Positions 10,948-21,432 of a DNA stretch of 64,000 bases are shown in pieces. Both the position numbers and the translations under genes were made by a program. Source of the DNA: Caprimulgus europaeus (lineage: Eukaryota; Chordata; Aves; Caprimulgiformes; Caprimulgidae); NCBI GenBank assembly GCA_907165065.1, contig OU015540.1, positions 1,720,001 through 1,784,000 on the forward strand, in the 5' to 3' direction. Each line of letters begins with the position of its first letter. Position 1 is the stretch's first letter. Below the pieces are notes generated by a model. That model worked only from the letters and a program-made list of their open reading frames with translations, was not told the DNA's origin and ran no database searches.

Positions 10948-12583
10948 ACAACAAAAAGCACCTTTGCTTTTGTGCCTCCTCCCCATCCCTGTAATTTGTC
11001 ACTCCCAGGGTGATGGGAAGCCATTGTCACTCTTGCGTCTTCGCCCAGGAGGGCACCAATAAGGGAATAATTGCAGCCAGCCCCGCGTTAGTGTTTGCAT
11101 GGGAAATGAGCGGGGGAGCGGGGCCAAGGCAGGGCCGGGCGCTGCGCGGAGGATGTCTGAGCGCTCCGGAGAGCGGAGTTAATCGCTGGTGTCCTGGGGA
11201 CAGGGGTTTGCTTAGCGCAGGGCTGTCTCTGATACTCCGCAGCTCTGCCTACTCCAATAAAAATCGCACATTTCATGTGTATTATTTTTTAAATTGAAGC
11301 TTTTTTTTTTTAAGAAAAATAAAAATTGGTGGGTTTTGGCTGCTTTATCCCCTTATTGGGATTATTTAAATCAAAAGCAGAAATAGGGGGAAGGCTTCTT
11401 CTGTGACTCTGGCTGGCCAGGAGCCAGCCCTGTCTGCGCTGCCGTGAGCAGGCGATGCTCCCTGGGGTGGCTGGGGGTCCGGTGGCCAGGGAGGCTACTG
11501 GCCTAAAACAAGACTAAGCTGGAGCTGTTTAACCTGCTGCTCTCCTGGGCTGGTGGAAGGAGCAGAGACTTGCCAGTGCTGAGGGGCTGGGCAAGACCCC
11601 ATCCTCCCTTTGGCACTGCCAGCACCAGCTTTTCCCTCCTGTGAAATGGGTCATTCCACAGAAGGTAAAGGAGAGCAGAAGAAAAGAAGAAGAAGAGAGG
11701 GAGAATTTTACCTTCTCCCTCCCTGCGAGGGGCAGGAGAGCAGCTTTGCTCTGGTCTATGCAGCCTCAACATGGCTCAAATCCCAGCAGAGACCGGGATG
11801 GAGCAGGGAGCTGAGGTGGCCAAATGTCCCAGCGATGGTGGGGACACCAGGCTCGTTGGAGTTGGTGGTGTTTTTGTTGTGTGAGTGCCTGGCTGTCTCC
11901 AGCTCGCTGGGATTGCTATAGCTACGGGCAATTTTCTGCGTTCGTTTTGCGAAACCATATTAAGAAAAATCTCGCCCTGGTGCTGCTGGCTCTGCTCCAG
12001 GCTGGAAATTGCATTCCCCTGCTTGAAATTCCTCCCGGAGTTTCAGATGGAGAATGTACAACTTCACTTTCCATCTTGAGCTGCTGTCACACATTTTAAT
12101 AACAGGGGCTGTGCTCCACCCCAGGGGTGGCCGCGCGCCAGGATTTCCAAGGGAACCCGTTGGAGCGGTTGTGGTGAGGATTGGGATGGTTGCAAAGGTG
12201 CTGGAGCCAAGGCTCAGCCCTGGCCCTTCCTGTCCTCTGAGCCCAGCTCAGCCTCTTGGACAGAGGATGGAGTTTGTGGGTTCATTTTTCATCCTCTGCA
12301 TGAGAGTGGTGATGAGTTTGTTGGGGTCTCCTTTGCCCCAGTTGATGGGAACCCCTCAGCTCCAGATGGGATCTGCTCTGTTTGCTGCAGTGCCCGTGAT
12401 CCCAATTAAGGAAGACATAATTAATTCCTCCTCCTTTGTGCTCATATCCATCCCAGCTCAGCAGGGCCTGGTGAGCTCAGGCAAAGCCCTGATGGTCTCA
12501 TTTGGGTTTCTCCCTCTAAAACCTGCCTCTCCCCACCAGCAGGATCACAGCAAATCCCCCCACAACATTATGCTGAGGATGTC
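10948..12583. other. Intergenic stretch, no gene recognised
   Basis: There are no domain-bearing frames. A CpG-containing unique patch lies at about 11040-11280 (CCCCGCGTTAGTGTTTGC, GGAGTTAATCGCTGG). Simple T/A-rich sequence follows at 11283-11330. The frame at 12054-12716 on the + strand is partly contributed by the CR1 fragment that follows and shows no conserved domain. Confidence 0.5.
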
Positions 12584-12900
12584 TGCTCTGGTGAGACCCC
12601 ACCTGCAGTGCTGCCTCCAGTTCTGGGGCCACCAACAGCAGAAGGACATGGACCTGCTGGAGCCAGTCCAGAGGAGATCTCTGAGGAAAGGTTTGCTAAT
12701 GCCACAGGCCAGCTGAGCTGGGGGACAAGGGCTGACAAGCCTTTCCTAAGACCCTGGAGGGGACTAGGTCCAAGGTCAGGTTGGACGGGGCTCTGAGCAA
12801 CCTGATCTGGTTGAAGATGTCCCTGCTCACTGCAGGGGTTTGGACTAGGTGACACATAAAGCTCCTTTCCAACCCAAACCATTTGACTACTCTACGATTC
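12584..12900 (+). mobile_element. CR1 LINE 3' fragment, older copy
   Basis: Sense-oriented and diverged. It starts near TGCTCTGGTGAGACCCCACC, has an internal deletion, and ends with AACCCAAACCATTTGACTAC and the TCTACGATTCT tail, a mutated form of the CR1 ATTCTATG terminus. Confidence 0.88.
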
Positions 12901-14019
12901 TCAGGCTACAGAGAGGTGACACTGACAAAGACCTTGGTGGCATCCCCCATCTGCATGACCCCAGAGCCCATCTCCCGGTGAGGACCACACCTGGGAGATC
13001 CCATCTCCTTGGCTGGTGGGTCTGTGCAGCTTTAGGGACAGTCACAGGGCTGCTCTTCCAGCGAGTGTCACCATGCCTGGGGCTCAGGCATCCCATCCCC
13101 TGCGGTACCCACATCCCTGGGGACAGGGACAGCTGCATCCCAAGGGATGGGGTTCGGCTCCCCTGGCTGCGGGCGCTGTTTGCCTCTTACCGAGCTCCTG
13201 TTTCCAGGTTGCTCTTTGCACCCGAGGAGCTGTGGTGTGTTTGTAAAACACGGCGCCGGGATCGGGGAAACAGCTCCCCTAATTGGGCTGGAGCAGCCCG
13301 GGGTAATTGGCTGTTTGGGAGCAGCCGTTTCGAATCAAGCTGTGAGCGCCTTAATCAGCGCGCTCGCCTTTATCAGCCGGGCAGAGTCGGCTGCGGAGGT
13401 GACCTGCTAAATGCTCTCCTGTGTTTCTAAAGAGGTTTTTCATCCCCGCTGATCCCTTGAGCCCTTTTCTTTCTTGCTTTGTAATAACAAACTTTGGGAA
13501 ATCCCAAAGCACCCACGCGGCGGCTCCTGCCTGCCGGAGGTCTCTGGAGGAGGGGATGGGTTGTGGTGCTGGGGTGGTTGCCTGGTTATCTGGGGTCCCA
13601 TCCTGCTTGGACCTGCTGATTTTGGGGTGGGGGAGAGGACAGATGGGGGAAGCATTGAGCACACATGTTTGGTCCTTGGTGGGGTTTATCACTTGGCTGT
13701 CCCAGATCACACATGAGCCTCACCTGCTTTGGGACCAGGATTTCAGCTTGTGGTGGGGCCAGGTAACCCCTCTGCTCTGGGTGAGTCATGGGATGGGACA
13801 CAGGGAGTTTTGGGGACCACTGCCCTGGGAGCCTGCTCTGTCCTGGTGCCTCCTCCCTGCATTTGGAGAGGAGAGGGCAACGTGCCTGGCTGGAGGGAGC
13901 CATCCCCCCAAAAAAACCCAATTCAAACCATGTGTATGTGCCCAACCACGCCTGGTGTTGGTGGCCAGAGAGAAGAGATCAGTGCCTGCCCCTCCTCTTC
14001 CCCTTGGGAAGGAAGCTCT
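12901..14019. other. Intergenic stretch with a CpG-retaining patch at 13150-13430
   Basis: No gene is recognised. The patch at about 13230-13430 keeps many CpGs and mixes them with TAAT-core words (CCCTAATTGGGC, GGTAATTGGC, CGCCTTAATCAGCGCG), a combination typical of developmental enhancers. No initiating frame with a recognisable domain is associated with it. Confidence that it is regulatory is low without conservation data. Confidence 0.4.
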
Positions 14020-14152
14020 AGACCATGATGAGATCTCCTCTCAGTCTCCTCTTCTCCAGGCTGAACAAACCAAGTGATTTCAGCCTCTCCTCATACCTTC
14101 CTCTCTGAACCCTTCCCCAATCTTGTGTCCCTCCACTGGACGCTCTCCTGCG
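14020..14152 (-). mobile_element. CR1 LINE fragment, internal part
   Basis: The minus-strand text corresponds to the CR1 segment that translates as '[19 protein letters not shown]'. In + orientation the marker is GATCTCCTCTCAGTCTCCTC. The fragment lacks the 3' tail and is short (about 130 bp), so it is probably the remnant of an older insertion. Confidence 0.85.
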
Positions 14153-14717
14153 TCCCCACGGGGTCCCCTTGCACCCCCGAGGGATCCCCCTGTGCTGAGG
14201 ATGAGGAGGGTGGCTGTGCTGTGCTCTGCCCCCCTCCTGCCTTTCCCCAGCCTCCCTGGCTGCGTTTTGACAGAAGTTTGATGAAAATGGATCTGTTCTT
14301 GCCAAACGTTTCCATTTTGACAAATTGGCATTTTCCACCACCAAAGCCCCCTCCCTTCCCAGCCCGAGCGGGGGGCTGGAGCCGCTCCCACCCGCGCTGG
14401 CCCCGCTCAGGCAGTTCCCAGCTCGAGTCGCTGACGCAAACCCGACCGGAGCCGGCGAGTGCCGCGCGGGGCAGAGCTCCAGTGAGTTCTTATTGACCGA
14501 ACTGCTCTCGCTAACGGAGTCACTTTCTCGTCACTGTCTTTCCTCCTCGTTTGTCCCCAGGGAATGTCCCCGCTGGGAACGGGGGGGCATCTCCAGCCAC
14601 ACTCCCGTGTTTTTATCCCCTGGCTGCTGTGCAGGACGGGAGGGGACGGGACGGAAGGGGACAGGCAGCCCCCGAGCTCCAGCCACGAGAGGGCACAAAG
14701 CCCCGTCCTGCTGCCGC
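14153..14717. other. Intergenic stretch with a small CpG cluster
   Basis: Positions 14350-14530 are rich in CpG (GAGCCGGCGAGTGCCGCGCG, CTAACGGAGTCACTTTCTCG) and include a TTATTGACCG word. The patch could be a distal CpG island or enhancer. No coding exon was recognised. Confidence 0.4.
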
Positions 14718-15360
14718 CGTGTCACCGTGTCACCCTGCAGCCATGTCACCCTATAGCTGTGTCATTGTGTCACCCTGCAGCTGTGTCACCCTATAACTGT
14801 GTCACTGTGTCACCCTGCAGCCATGTCACCCTATAGCTGTGTCACTGTGTCACCCTGCAGCTGTCACCCTATAGCTGTGTCACCCTGCAGCTGTGTCACC
14901 CTATAGCTGTGTCACTGTGTCACCCTGCAGCCATGTCACCCTATAGCCTTGTCACTGTGTCACCCTGCAGCTGTGTCACCCTATAGCTGTGTCACTGTGT
15001 CACCCTGCAGCCGTGTCACCCTATAGCCGTGTCACTGTGTCACCCTGCAGCTGTGTCACCCTATAGCTGTGTCACTGTGTCACCCTGCAGCTGTGTCCCC
15101 CTGCAACCATGTCACCTTGCAGCCAGGCCACCCTACAGCCATGTCACCCTGCAGCCATATCACTGTGTGACTCTACAGTTGTGTCACCCTATACCCAGGT
15201 CACCCTGCAGCCATGTCACCCTGCAGCTGTGTCACCCTGTCACCCTGCAGCCAGGCCACCCTATAGTCATGTCACCCTGCAGCTCAACTGTCACACAGCT
15301 GTGCTGTCATGGCACTGGGCAGTCTTGCAGCTGTGTCACCCTCCTGCCACGTCACCCTCC
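14718..15360. repeat. Minisatellite with 40-bp higher-order period
   Basis: The block is built from variants of GTCACCCTGCAGCTGT and GTCACCCTATAGCTGT. These alternate with GTCACTGT to give a 40-bp higher-order unit in its central part, roughly 14740-15100. Degenerate single units extend to about 15360. The plus-strand frames with MSPCSCVTLQPCH-like cycles are products of the repeat. Confidence 0.95.
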
Positions 15361-15968
15361 TGCCTGTGCAGCTGTGGTACCGCGTGGAGCATCGCTGCCT
15401 CTGGGTGCAGCGGTTTGTGCAGCTCCACACCCGGCTCCGCTCTCAGGCCACCAGTCCCCCTCCCCGCCATGAGCTCCAGCTCTTGAAAGACTCGGGGGAT
15501 CTAATTATAAAAAGAGCTAATTATATTAAGAGGTTAATTAAGACACTGCTGCTTTCAGATCCAAAAAAGGAAGGATTTAGCACAAGGCTGGAAATCAGCC
15601 TCGGCGTTTTGAGGTGCAGGGCAGGGTGGACCCCAGGAGCATTTCAGTGCAGCAGGTCCCAGGCGTGATGTCCATGAGGGAGCCCCCAGACTTGGGCAAC
15701 CTGGGGCTGGGTCTTGGCTAGTTTGTGTTTGGTGATGGCACATACTGCCAGAAGGGCAGGGACAAGCTGGGATGGTGCCATTGGGTGTCACCCAGACAGG
15801 ATTTATTCAGCACCCAGGATACCTGTTGCTCCAGGCCCCAGGGAATGAGGTTTCCCCAGAAGCAGGAAAACCACCTTAACCCACCCACCAACCATGACAC
15901 GTGTTTGAAATCACAACAACTAAACTGCTGCTTTTGGGTTTATTTAGGGAGGTGCAGGAGAATGGGTG
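15361..15968. other. Intergenic stretch between minisatellite and LTR
   Basis: No gene is recognised. An AT-rich stretch at 15495-15550 carries three TAATTA-type words (GATCTAATTATAAAAAGAGC, GCTAATTATATTAAG, GGTTAATTAAGAC). It is a candidate homeodomain-factor cluster about 1.7 kb upstream of the HS3ST6 start codon. Confidence 0.4.
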
Positions 15969-16601
15969 TGTGCTGGTTGCACTGGGAGCACTGGGCTGGC
16001 AGCCAAACCCAGCTGCTCACTCACTCCAACCCAGGGGACAGGAGAGAGAATTGGGGGGCGAGGGGAAGGAGACTCGTAGGCTGAGAGAAGAACAATTTAA
16101 TAACTGACATAAAATAAATCTTAAAATAATAATGATATTAAAATAGTAATAATAATAGGAATAGAATATGCAAATGAGTGCCCCCCAGTGCCATTGCTCA
16201 GCACCCGCCGACCCAGCCCGGCCCGTTCCCAGAGAACGATCCCGGAGCAGCGACAATCCCGACCCGAAACCGCAATCCCGGGAGAGCCAGAGCCCGAGCG
16301 AGAGCCAGAGAGAGCCAGAGAGGAAGAGCCCTTCATGGATCTCCTGCCCATGGGGGACAGGAGATGGAACAGCCCCTTGGCAGAGCCCAGTGCCCATGGA
16401 GCTGATCCATGTCAATATTCCTCACCCTGAGCTCTTGCGCTTGCAGACGGACAAACACAAAGTCCTTCAGTGCCAGGGACACCAATGCCAACATGGGGAT
16501 GTTCTCAGCGTTTCTCTCCTGACAAATCCCAGCTGAACCCAACCCCAGCTCTGTTCTGGCTGCTGAGAAGAACCAGCCCTGGCCCAGCTCACATCAGGAC
16601 A
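15969..16601 (-). mobile_element. Solo LTR of an endogenous retrovirus (copy A)
   Basis: The full-length LTR is on the minus strand: it begins TGTCCTGATGTGAGC and ends CAACCAGCACA in its own sense. It is flanked by perfect 5-bp direct repeats GGGTG (15964-15968 and 16602-16606), read as the target-site duplication. A (GAGCCA)n-like tract and an AT-rich stretch containing the ATTAAA-type word in sense orientation lie inside. No internal retroviral sequence adjoins it, so it is a solo LTR formed by recombination. It lies about 640 bp upstream of the HS3ST6 start codon, antisense to it. A 5-bp duplication fits ERVL-like or some class I families. The family name is not assigned. Confidence 0.88.
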
Positions 16602-16842
16602 GGGTGGAACCCGGGACCGTCCCTCCCATCCCAAACAAATCCACGCGCACGAGGTTCGTGTTTCCACACCTGCAGCCAGAGCCTATGCGGGCTAATTAGC
16701 ACTTCCTCCCTTACTAATTGCTCATTATCTTCAACCCCACCCCGCTGTCATCCGGCCCCGCACGGCCCTTGGTGCGCTGCGAGCAGCCGAGAGCCCCCAC
16801 TGCTCCACCGGGAATTAGAAAAAAAAGGGGGGGAAAAAATGA

Positions 16843-17556
<714 letters not shown>

Positions 17557-17600
17557 TAAGGGTGGGGTGGGGAGGAGGTGGGGGGACAGGTAATGAGGGA

Positions 17601-20600
17601 GCGAGCCGCCGTTAATTGCCTCCCAGTGCTGTACTGGGGCTGCTCCGCAACAGGCTGGGTGGGGAGGGGGTGCTCCTCCGAGATAAGGGGGGTTGGAGGG
17701 GCTGGGATGGCAGAGGAGTGTAGGACCGGGCTGAGGAGGGGGGAACGATGCAAGTCCTAGCTTCACGGGGGAGTGGAAGCGTGAGATCCAGTCCCCATGT
17801 ATCCCCCATGTGTGTCCCCCTTATTCCCCACATGTGTCCCCCGTCCCTCAGCCCACCCAGCTGGGTACAGGGAGTCGGGAGTGGGACAACCAGCAGCAAA
17901 AATTTCCTTTTTTAATGATCCAGCCTTTGCGATTTGAACCTTTAATGTTTCATTCTCTGCCGTCCCGCCGGGTTCCTTTAGGAATTATTCGATTCAAGCG
18001 GTTTATAAAAATAAAGGGAGTTTGGAGCTTGGCTCAGCGGGCTTGATCCTGGCCGTGCCCCGAAACAGCGAAGCAGTGAAGGATGGGGAAGGGTGAACCA
18101 GTATCGCTTGAATTCCTCGGTAGGTTGGTGTCAAAGGGCAGAGCTGGAGTATTTAGTTTTGAAGGTTTCAGTGGAATTGAACTCTTCGGGGCGATAAAGC
18201 GCTCGGAAGAGCAGCTACTGTGCATGTGGTGTCTATTAAACTCCCTTCTCGTGGCCAACTCCAGAGCGGCCGGGCCAAGCGGAGTCGGAGCGCCGAGTCC
18301 TGCGAAGGCAGGGAAAGAATCTGCTCCGTTATTTGGAAGAGAATCCAAATGTGTAGGTTTATAAAAGCGCTGCGGTGCTCTCGGAGAAACATCTGAAAAT
18401 AATCACAGGAGTAGCTCTCCCTGTCCTTCCTGCCTCTCCATCCTCGTCTCCCCGAGCCCCCCGGGGAATGCTGGATTTCTGACGCGCTCTTCATCCTTCT
18501 TGATGTTTTTGAGGTGGTAGCAACTTGGCAATCCTCACCAAGAGAATTAACGGGTGCAAATCAGCCTGTTCCATGGCAAGTGTAATTTTAGTGGGGATTT
18601 TCCCCGCAGTTTCAGCTCTGTAAGACCACATCTGGACCGTAAAGTTACTGACTTAACACACCTTCAAACGCAGTAAGTAGCGCACTTATTTTTATGACTG
18701 TATTAATATTGCCGTGATTTATTAGCTCATTGCTCAGTTCCATTTGTATCTAGGCTGCTGTAGAAACAATAACAATGATAACTAATCTTTTTTTTGGGGG
18801 GGTGAGGATTACAAGATAGATCTTGCTTGGCAAAACGGGAGTTTAATGACTGCGAGCGCGTAATTAACGCGTGGACGATCGAACGCTTTCGTATCGCTCG
18901 CCGGAATCCAGCGAGACGTTTGCGGGCTGGACCACAGCGAGAGAAGGATAAATAAATAATCCCAATTTTCATTTAGAATTGCTGTGTTGTGAGTTTTTAG
19001 TGCTGTAAGTGCTCGCAGGGAGCTTGGCCTGAGACACCAGCGAGATGTTTTAAGATGGTTCTGCGTGTGGTTCTGGTCAATTTGGAGAAGTAGAGCAGGG
19101 AAGGTTGTTGGTTGGAAGGGAAGGTTGGAAGCATTGCAGGGAAGCTGGGCAGAAGCTGCATCCTTTTGAGTGAGGGGAAAAAAAAATCAGTAGATGTTTT
19201 GCTTTAACTCTGCGTGGAGCGAGTGTGTTTCCAATCACACGTACAACGAGTTGCCTTAGTTTCCTCTTCTCTCTTGTTTTGTCTTCTCACAAGACCTTCC
19301 TATACTGAGGGTTGTTTTGTTTTGTTTTTTTTCCCTGGGAAAGCCAGACAGAGCTAAATGTTTAAAGCTGGGGTGTGTTTGGAGTGGAGGAAAATAGGAG
19401 TTGGACAGAAGTTCAGGTTTTTCCAATGAATTATCTCAAAGCGGTGTAAACATTTTTAAAATATTTGAACTTGCTAGGAAACCAAAATTACACCAAGTGC
19501 TGCTTGTGCCAAGATATTTGGCCTGGAGGCACCTGTAGGTTGTTGCTTGATTTAAGTAAATGTGAAAAGAAGAAGAAAAAAAAATAATTCCCTTGGCAAT
19601 ATTGCCACAGGATTGTTTTGTTCTTTCTTGGTAGCTCAGTCCTGTAGTGATTTCACTCCTGTGGCAGGAGCTGGTTGTGAGTGCTGAGTAGTTTACATTG
19701 CAACGTAACTTACTTACAGAAACCATTTGTTCTTACCAGAGTGTTTTATTTTATTTAAATTTGAAATAGCCCAAAGTCCCTTTTTTTTTCTTTTTTTTTT
19801 CAGTAGTTCTTTTTGCTGGTGAAAAGAGAATGTTCTGCACAAGCAGCAAATATCTCATCTGAAATTCCTTGAGTGGCTAGAGGTTTAGCTAATTATAAGA
19901 ATATGAAGCACCTTTGCTAGACTGCAACATAAATTACCTAATGGATAATCCAAGTGTGACGTGACATTTCTATCCTAAAGCAAAACACCATTATTTATTT
20001 ATTTATTTATATTTTTTTTGGCACTCAGTACTGCTGAAAGTAAACCTAAATAAAAAGAAGAAGGGATGTTGGTGTGTCTGCTCCTCTGCTCGCTCAGCAG
20101 CGGGGAGATGTGAGTGTCCTGTTTGGGGACCTTGCTGTCTGCTTTATGGGAGTGTAGGCAAAGGCAAGCGTAGGAAATTAACTGGATTTGAGGCATTTGC
20201 CAATGATGGTTTGAAATTTATTGCAAAAATGTGAAGAGATGCTCAGCACGGGGCCAAATCCTGCCCTGGGTTGTGTGAGTTGAGAAAGTCGGTGCTTGTG
20301 GGGCAAGTGGCTATGGGGTGTCCTGGGGGTAACCCCTCTGTGTCTGCAGAGCCACGCTGGCCTTCAGCCTGGGGACTTCTCCATGTGCAGGGAGCAGAGT
20401 CGGGGTCCCAGGTGGAATTTGGGGTGCTCAGGGTGTTCATATTTTGTATGGTGCCCGTGCAAGCGGGGCTGTGGGCTCCGTGCTCCGGTGGGCACCGCTC
20501 TGCTCCGCTGGCGACGTTTCGGGGCTGTAGCTGGGATCTTGACGTGGGATTGTTCCCTTTTCGGTTCCAGCGCCAGGCTTGTCCCCCACACAGCCCCCCG

Positions 20601-20868
20601 ATGCTGCTCAGAGGTTGGGACCCTCGGTGCACCCCAACTCAGCGCAGCCCTGGCAGCTCTGGTGCCGTGGGGGAAGGGCAGGAGATGTGGTGGGTCCCGG
20701 CGAGTTTGGGGTGTGGAGGCAGGGAAGGACAGGGCTCTGCAGGGCTGGTTTGCATAAAAGGCAGTTTTGGGGAATTCACCTGATGTCACTTCTACAAAGA
20801 ACAGTTTCCTTGTCTGCATCCACCAAACATTTGTAGTGACATCAGCTCAATACAACAAATTTCATCTT
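17601..20868. other. Intron 5' part, unique sequence with candidate regulatory patches
   Basis: No repeat is recognised beyond short T-runs (19315-19331, 19782-19800) and a (TTTA)n tract at about 19990-20012. Positions 17900-18420 and 18640-18990 look like unique regulatory DNA: CpGs survive within otherwise AT-rich sequence, for example GCGCGTAATTAACGCGTGG at 18858 and ATCGCTCGCCGG near 18893. Positions 19000-20250 are AT-rich without named elements, and 20430-20720 is moderately CpG-rich. No coding exon was seen. Confidence 0.45.
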
Positions 20869-20972
20869 ATAGAATCATGGATGTTGTGAGTTGGGAGGGA
20901 CCAACAAGGATCACGGAGTCCAACTCCTGTCCCTGCACAGGACACTCCCAACATTCACACCATGGGTCTGAG
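20869..20972 (-). mobile_element. CR1 LINE 3' end, short remnant
   Basis: In + orientation the segment reads from TATAGAATCATGGATG through GGAGTCCAACTCCTGTCCC to AACATTCACACCATGGG. This is the terminal ~100 bp of an antisense CR1 of a different subfamily from the young copies. Confidence 0.88.
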
Positions 20973-21185
20973 TATATTTCCTTGTATGAGCTACAATCAG
21001 AGTCCCTTTTCTCCATCTCCTCTTCCTGCTTTTTTCCAGTAGCCAAAGAAAGACTGACATGGGAATGGGGCTGGGTCAGGGCTCCCCACAGCCCTGCATG
21101 TCCCCGAGTGAAGTGCACACACGAGAGCAGCCGTTGGGCTCGTGCTCTTTGAAACTGTGCACGCTGGTTTGATAGGAATTGGAAA

Positions 21186-21432
21186 GAACTCCTAGAACCA
21201 TCAAGGCTGGAAAAGCCCTTTAAGATCATCAAGTCCAACCATGAACCCAACACTGACCAGTCCCCACTGACCCATGTCCCTCAGCACTGTGTCTACACGA
21301 CTCTTCAATCCCTCCAGGGATGGGGACTCCACCACTGCCCTGGGCAACCCCTTCCAATGCCTCAGAACCCTTTCAGCAAAGAAATTCTTCCTCACATCCC
21401 ATCTCAACTGCCCCTGGTACAACTTGAGGCCC
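21186..21432 (-). mobile_element. CR1 LINE 3' fragment, young subfamily, antisense
   Basis: This is the terminal ~245 bp of CR1 in antisense. It includes CACTGACCAGTCCCCACTGA and GGGATGGGGACTCCACCACT in + orientation. It is nearly identical to the copies at 26448 and 36338. It is 5'-truncated at about 21432. Confidence 0.93.

Noticed and set aside
9536..11030. Three minus-strand open frames of 329-488 codons with Pro/Leu/Phe/Ser repeats
   Set aside because: They arise because the C/T-only strand of the 22-bp minisatellite cannot contain stop codons. All three frames give the same cycle, and the flanking parts have no domain.
14551..15486. Cys/His-rich frames (VSPCSCVTLQPCH cycles) that superficially resemble a metal-binding repeat protein
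   Set aside because: They derive from the CTGCAG/CTATAG minisatellite. Frames shift with unit length and have no initiation or splice context.
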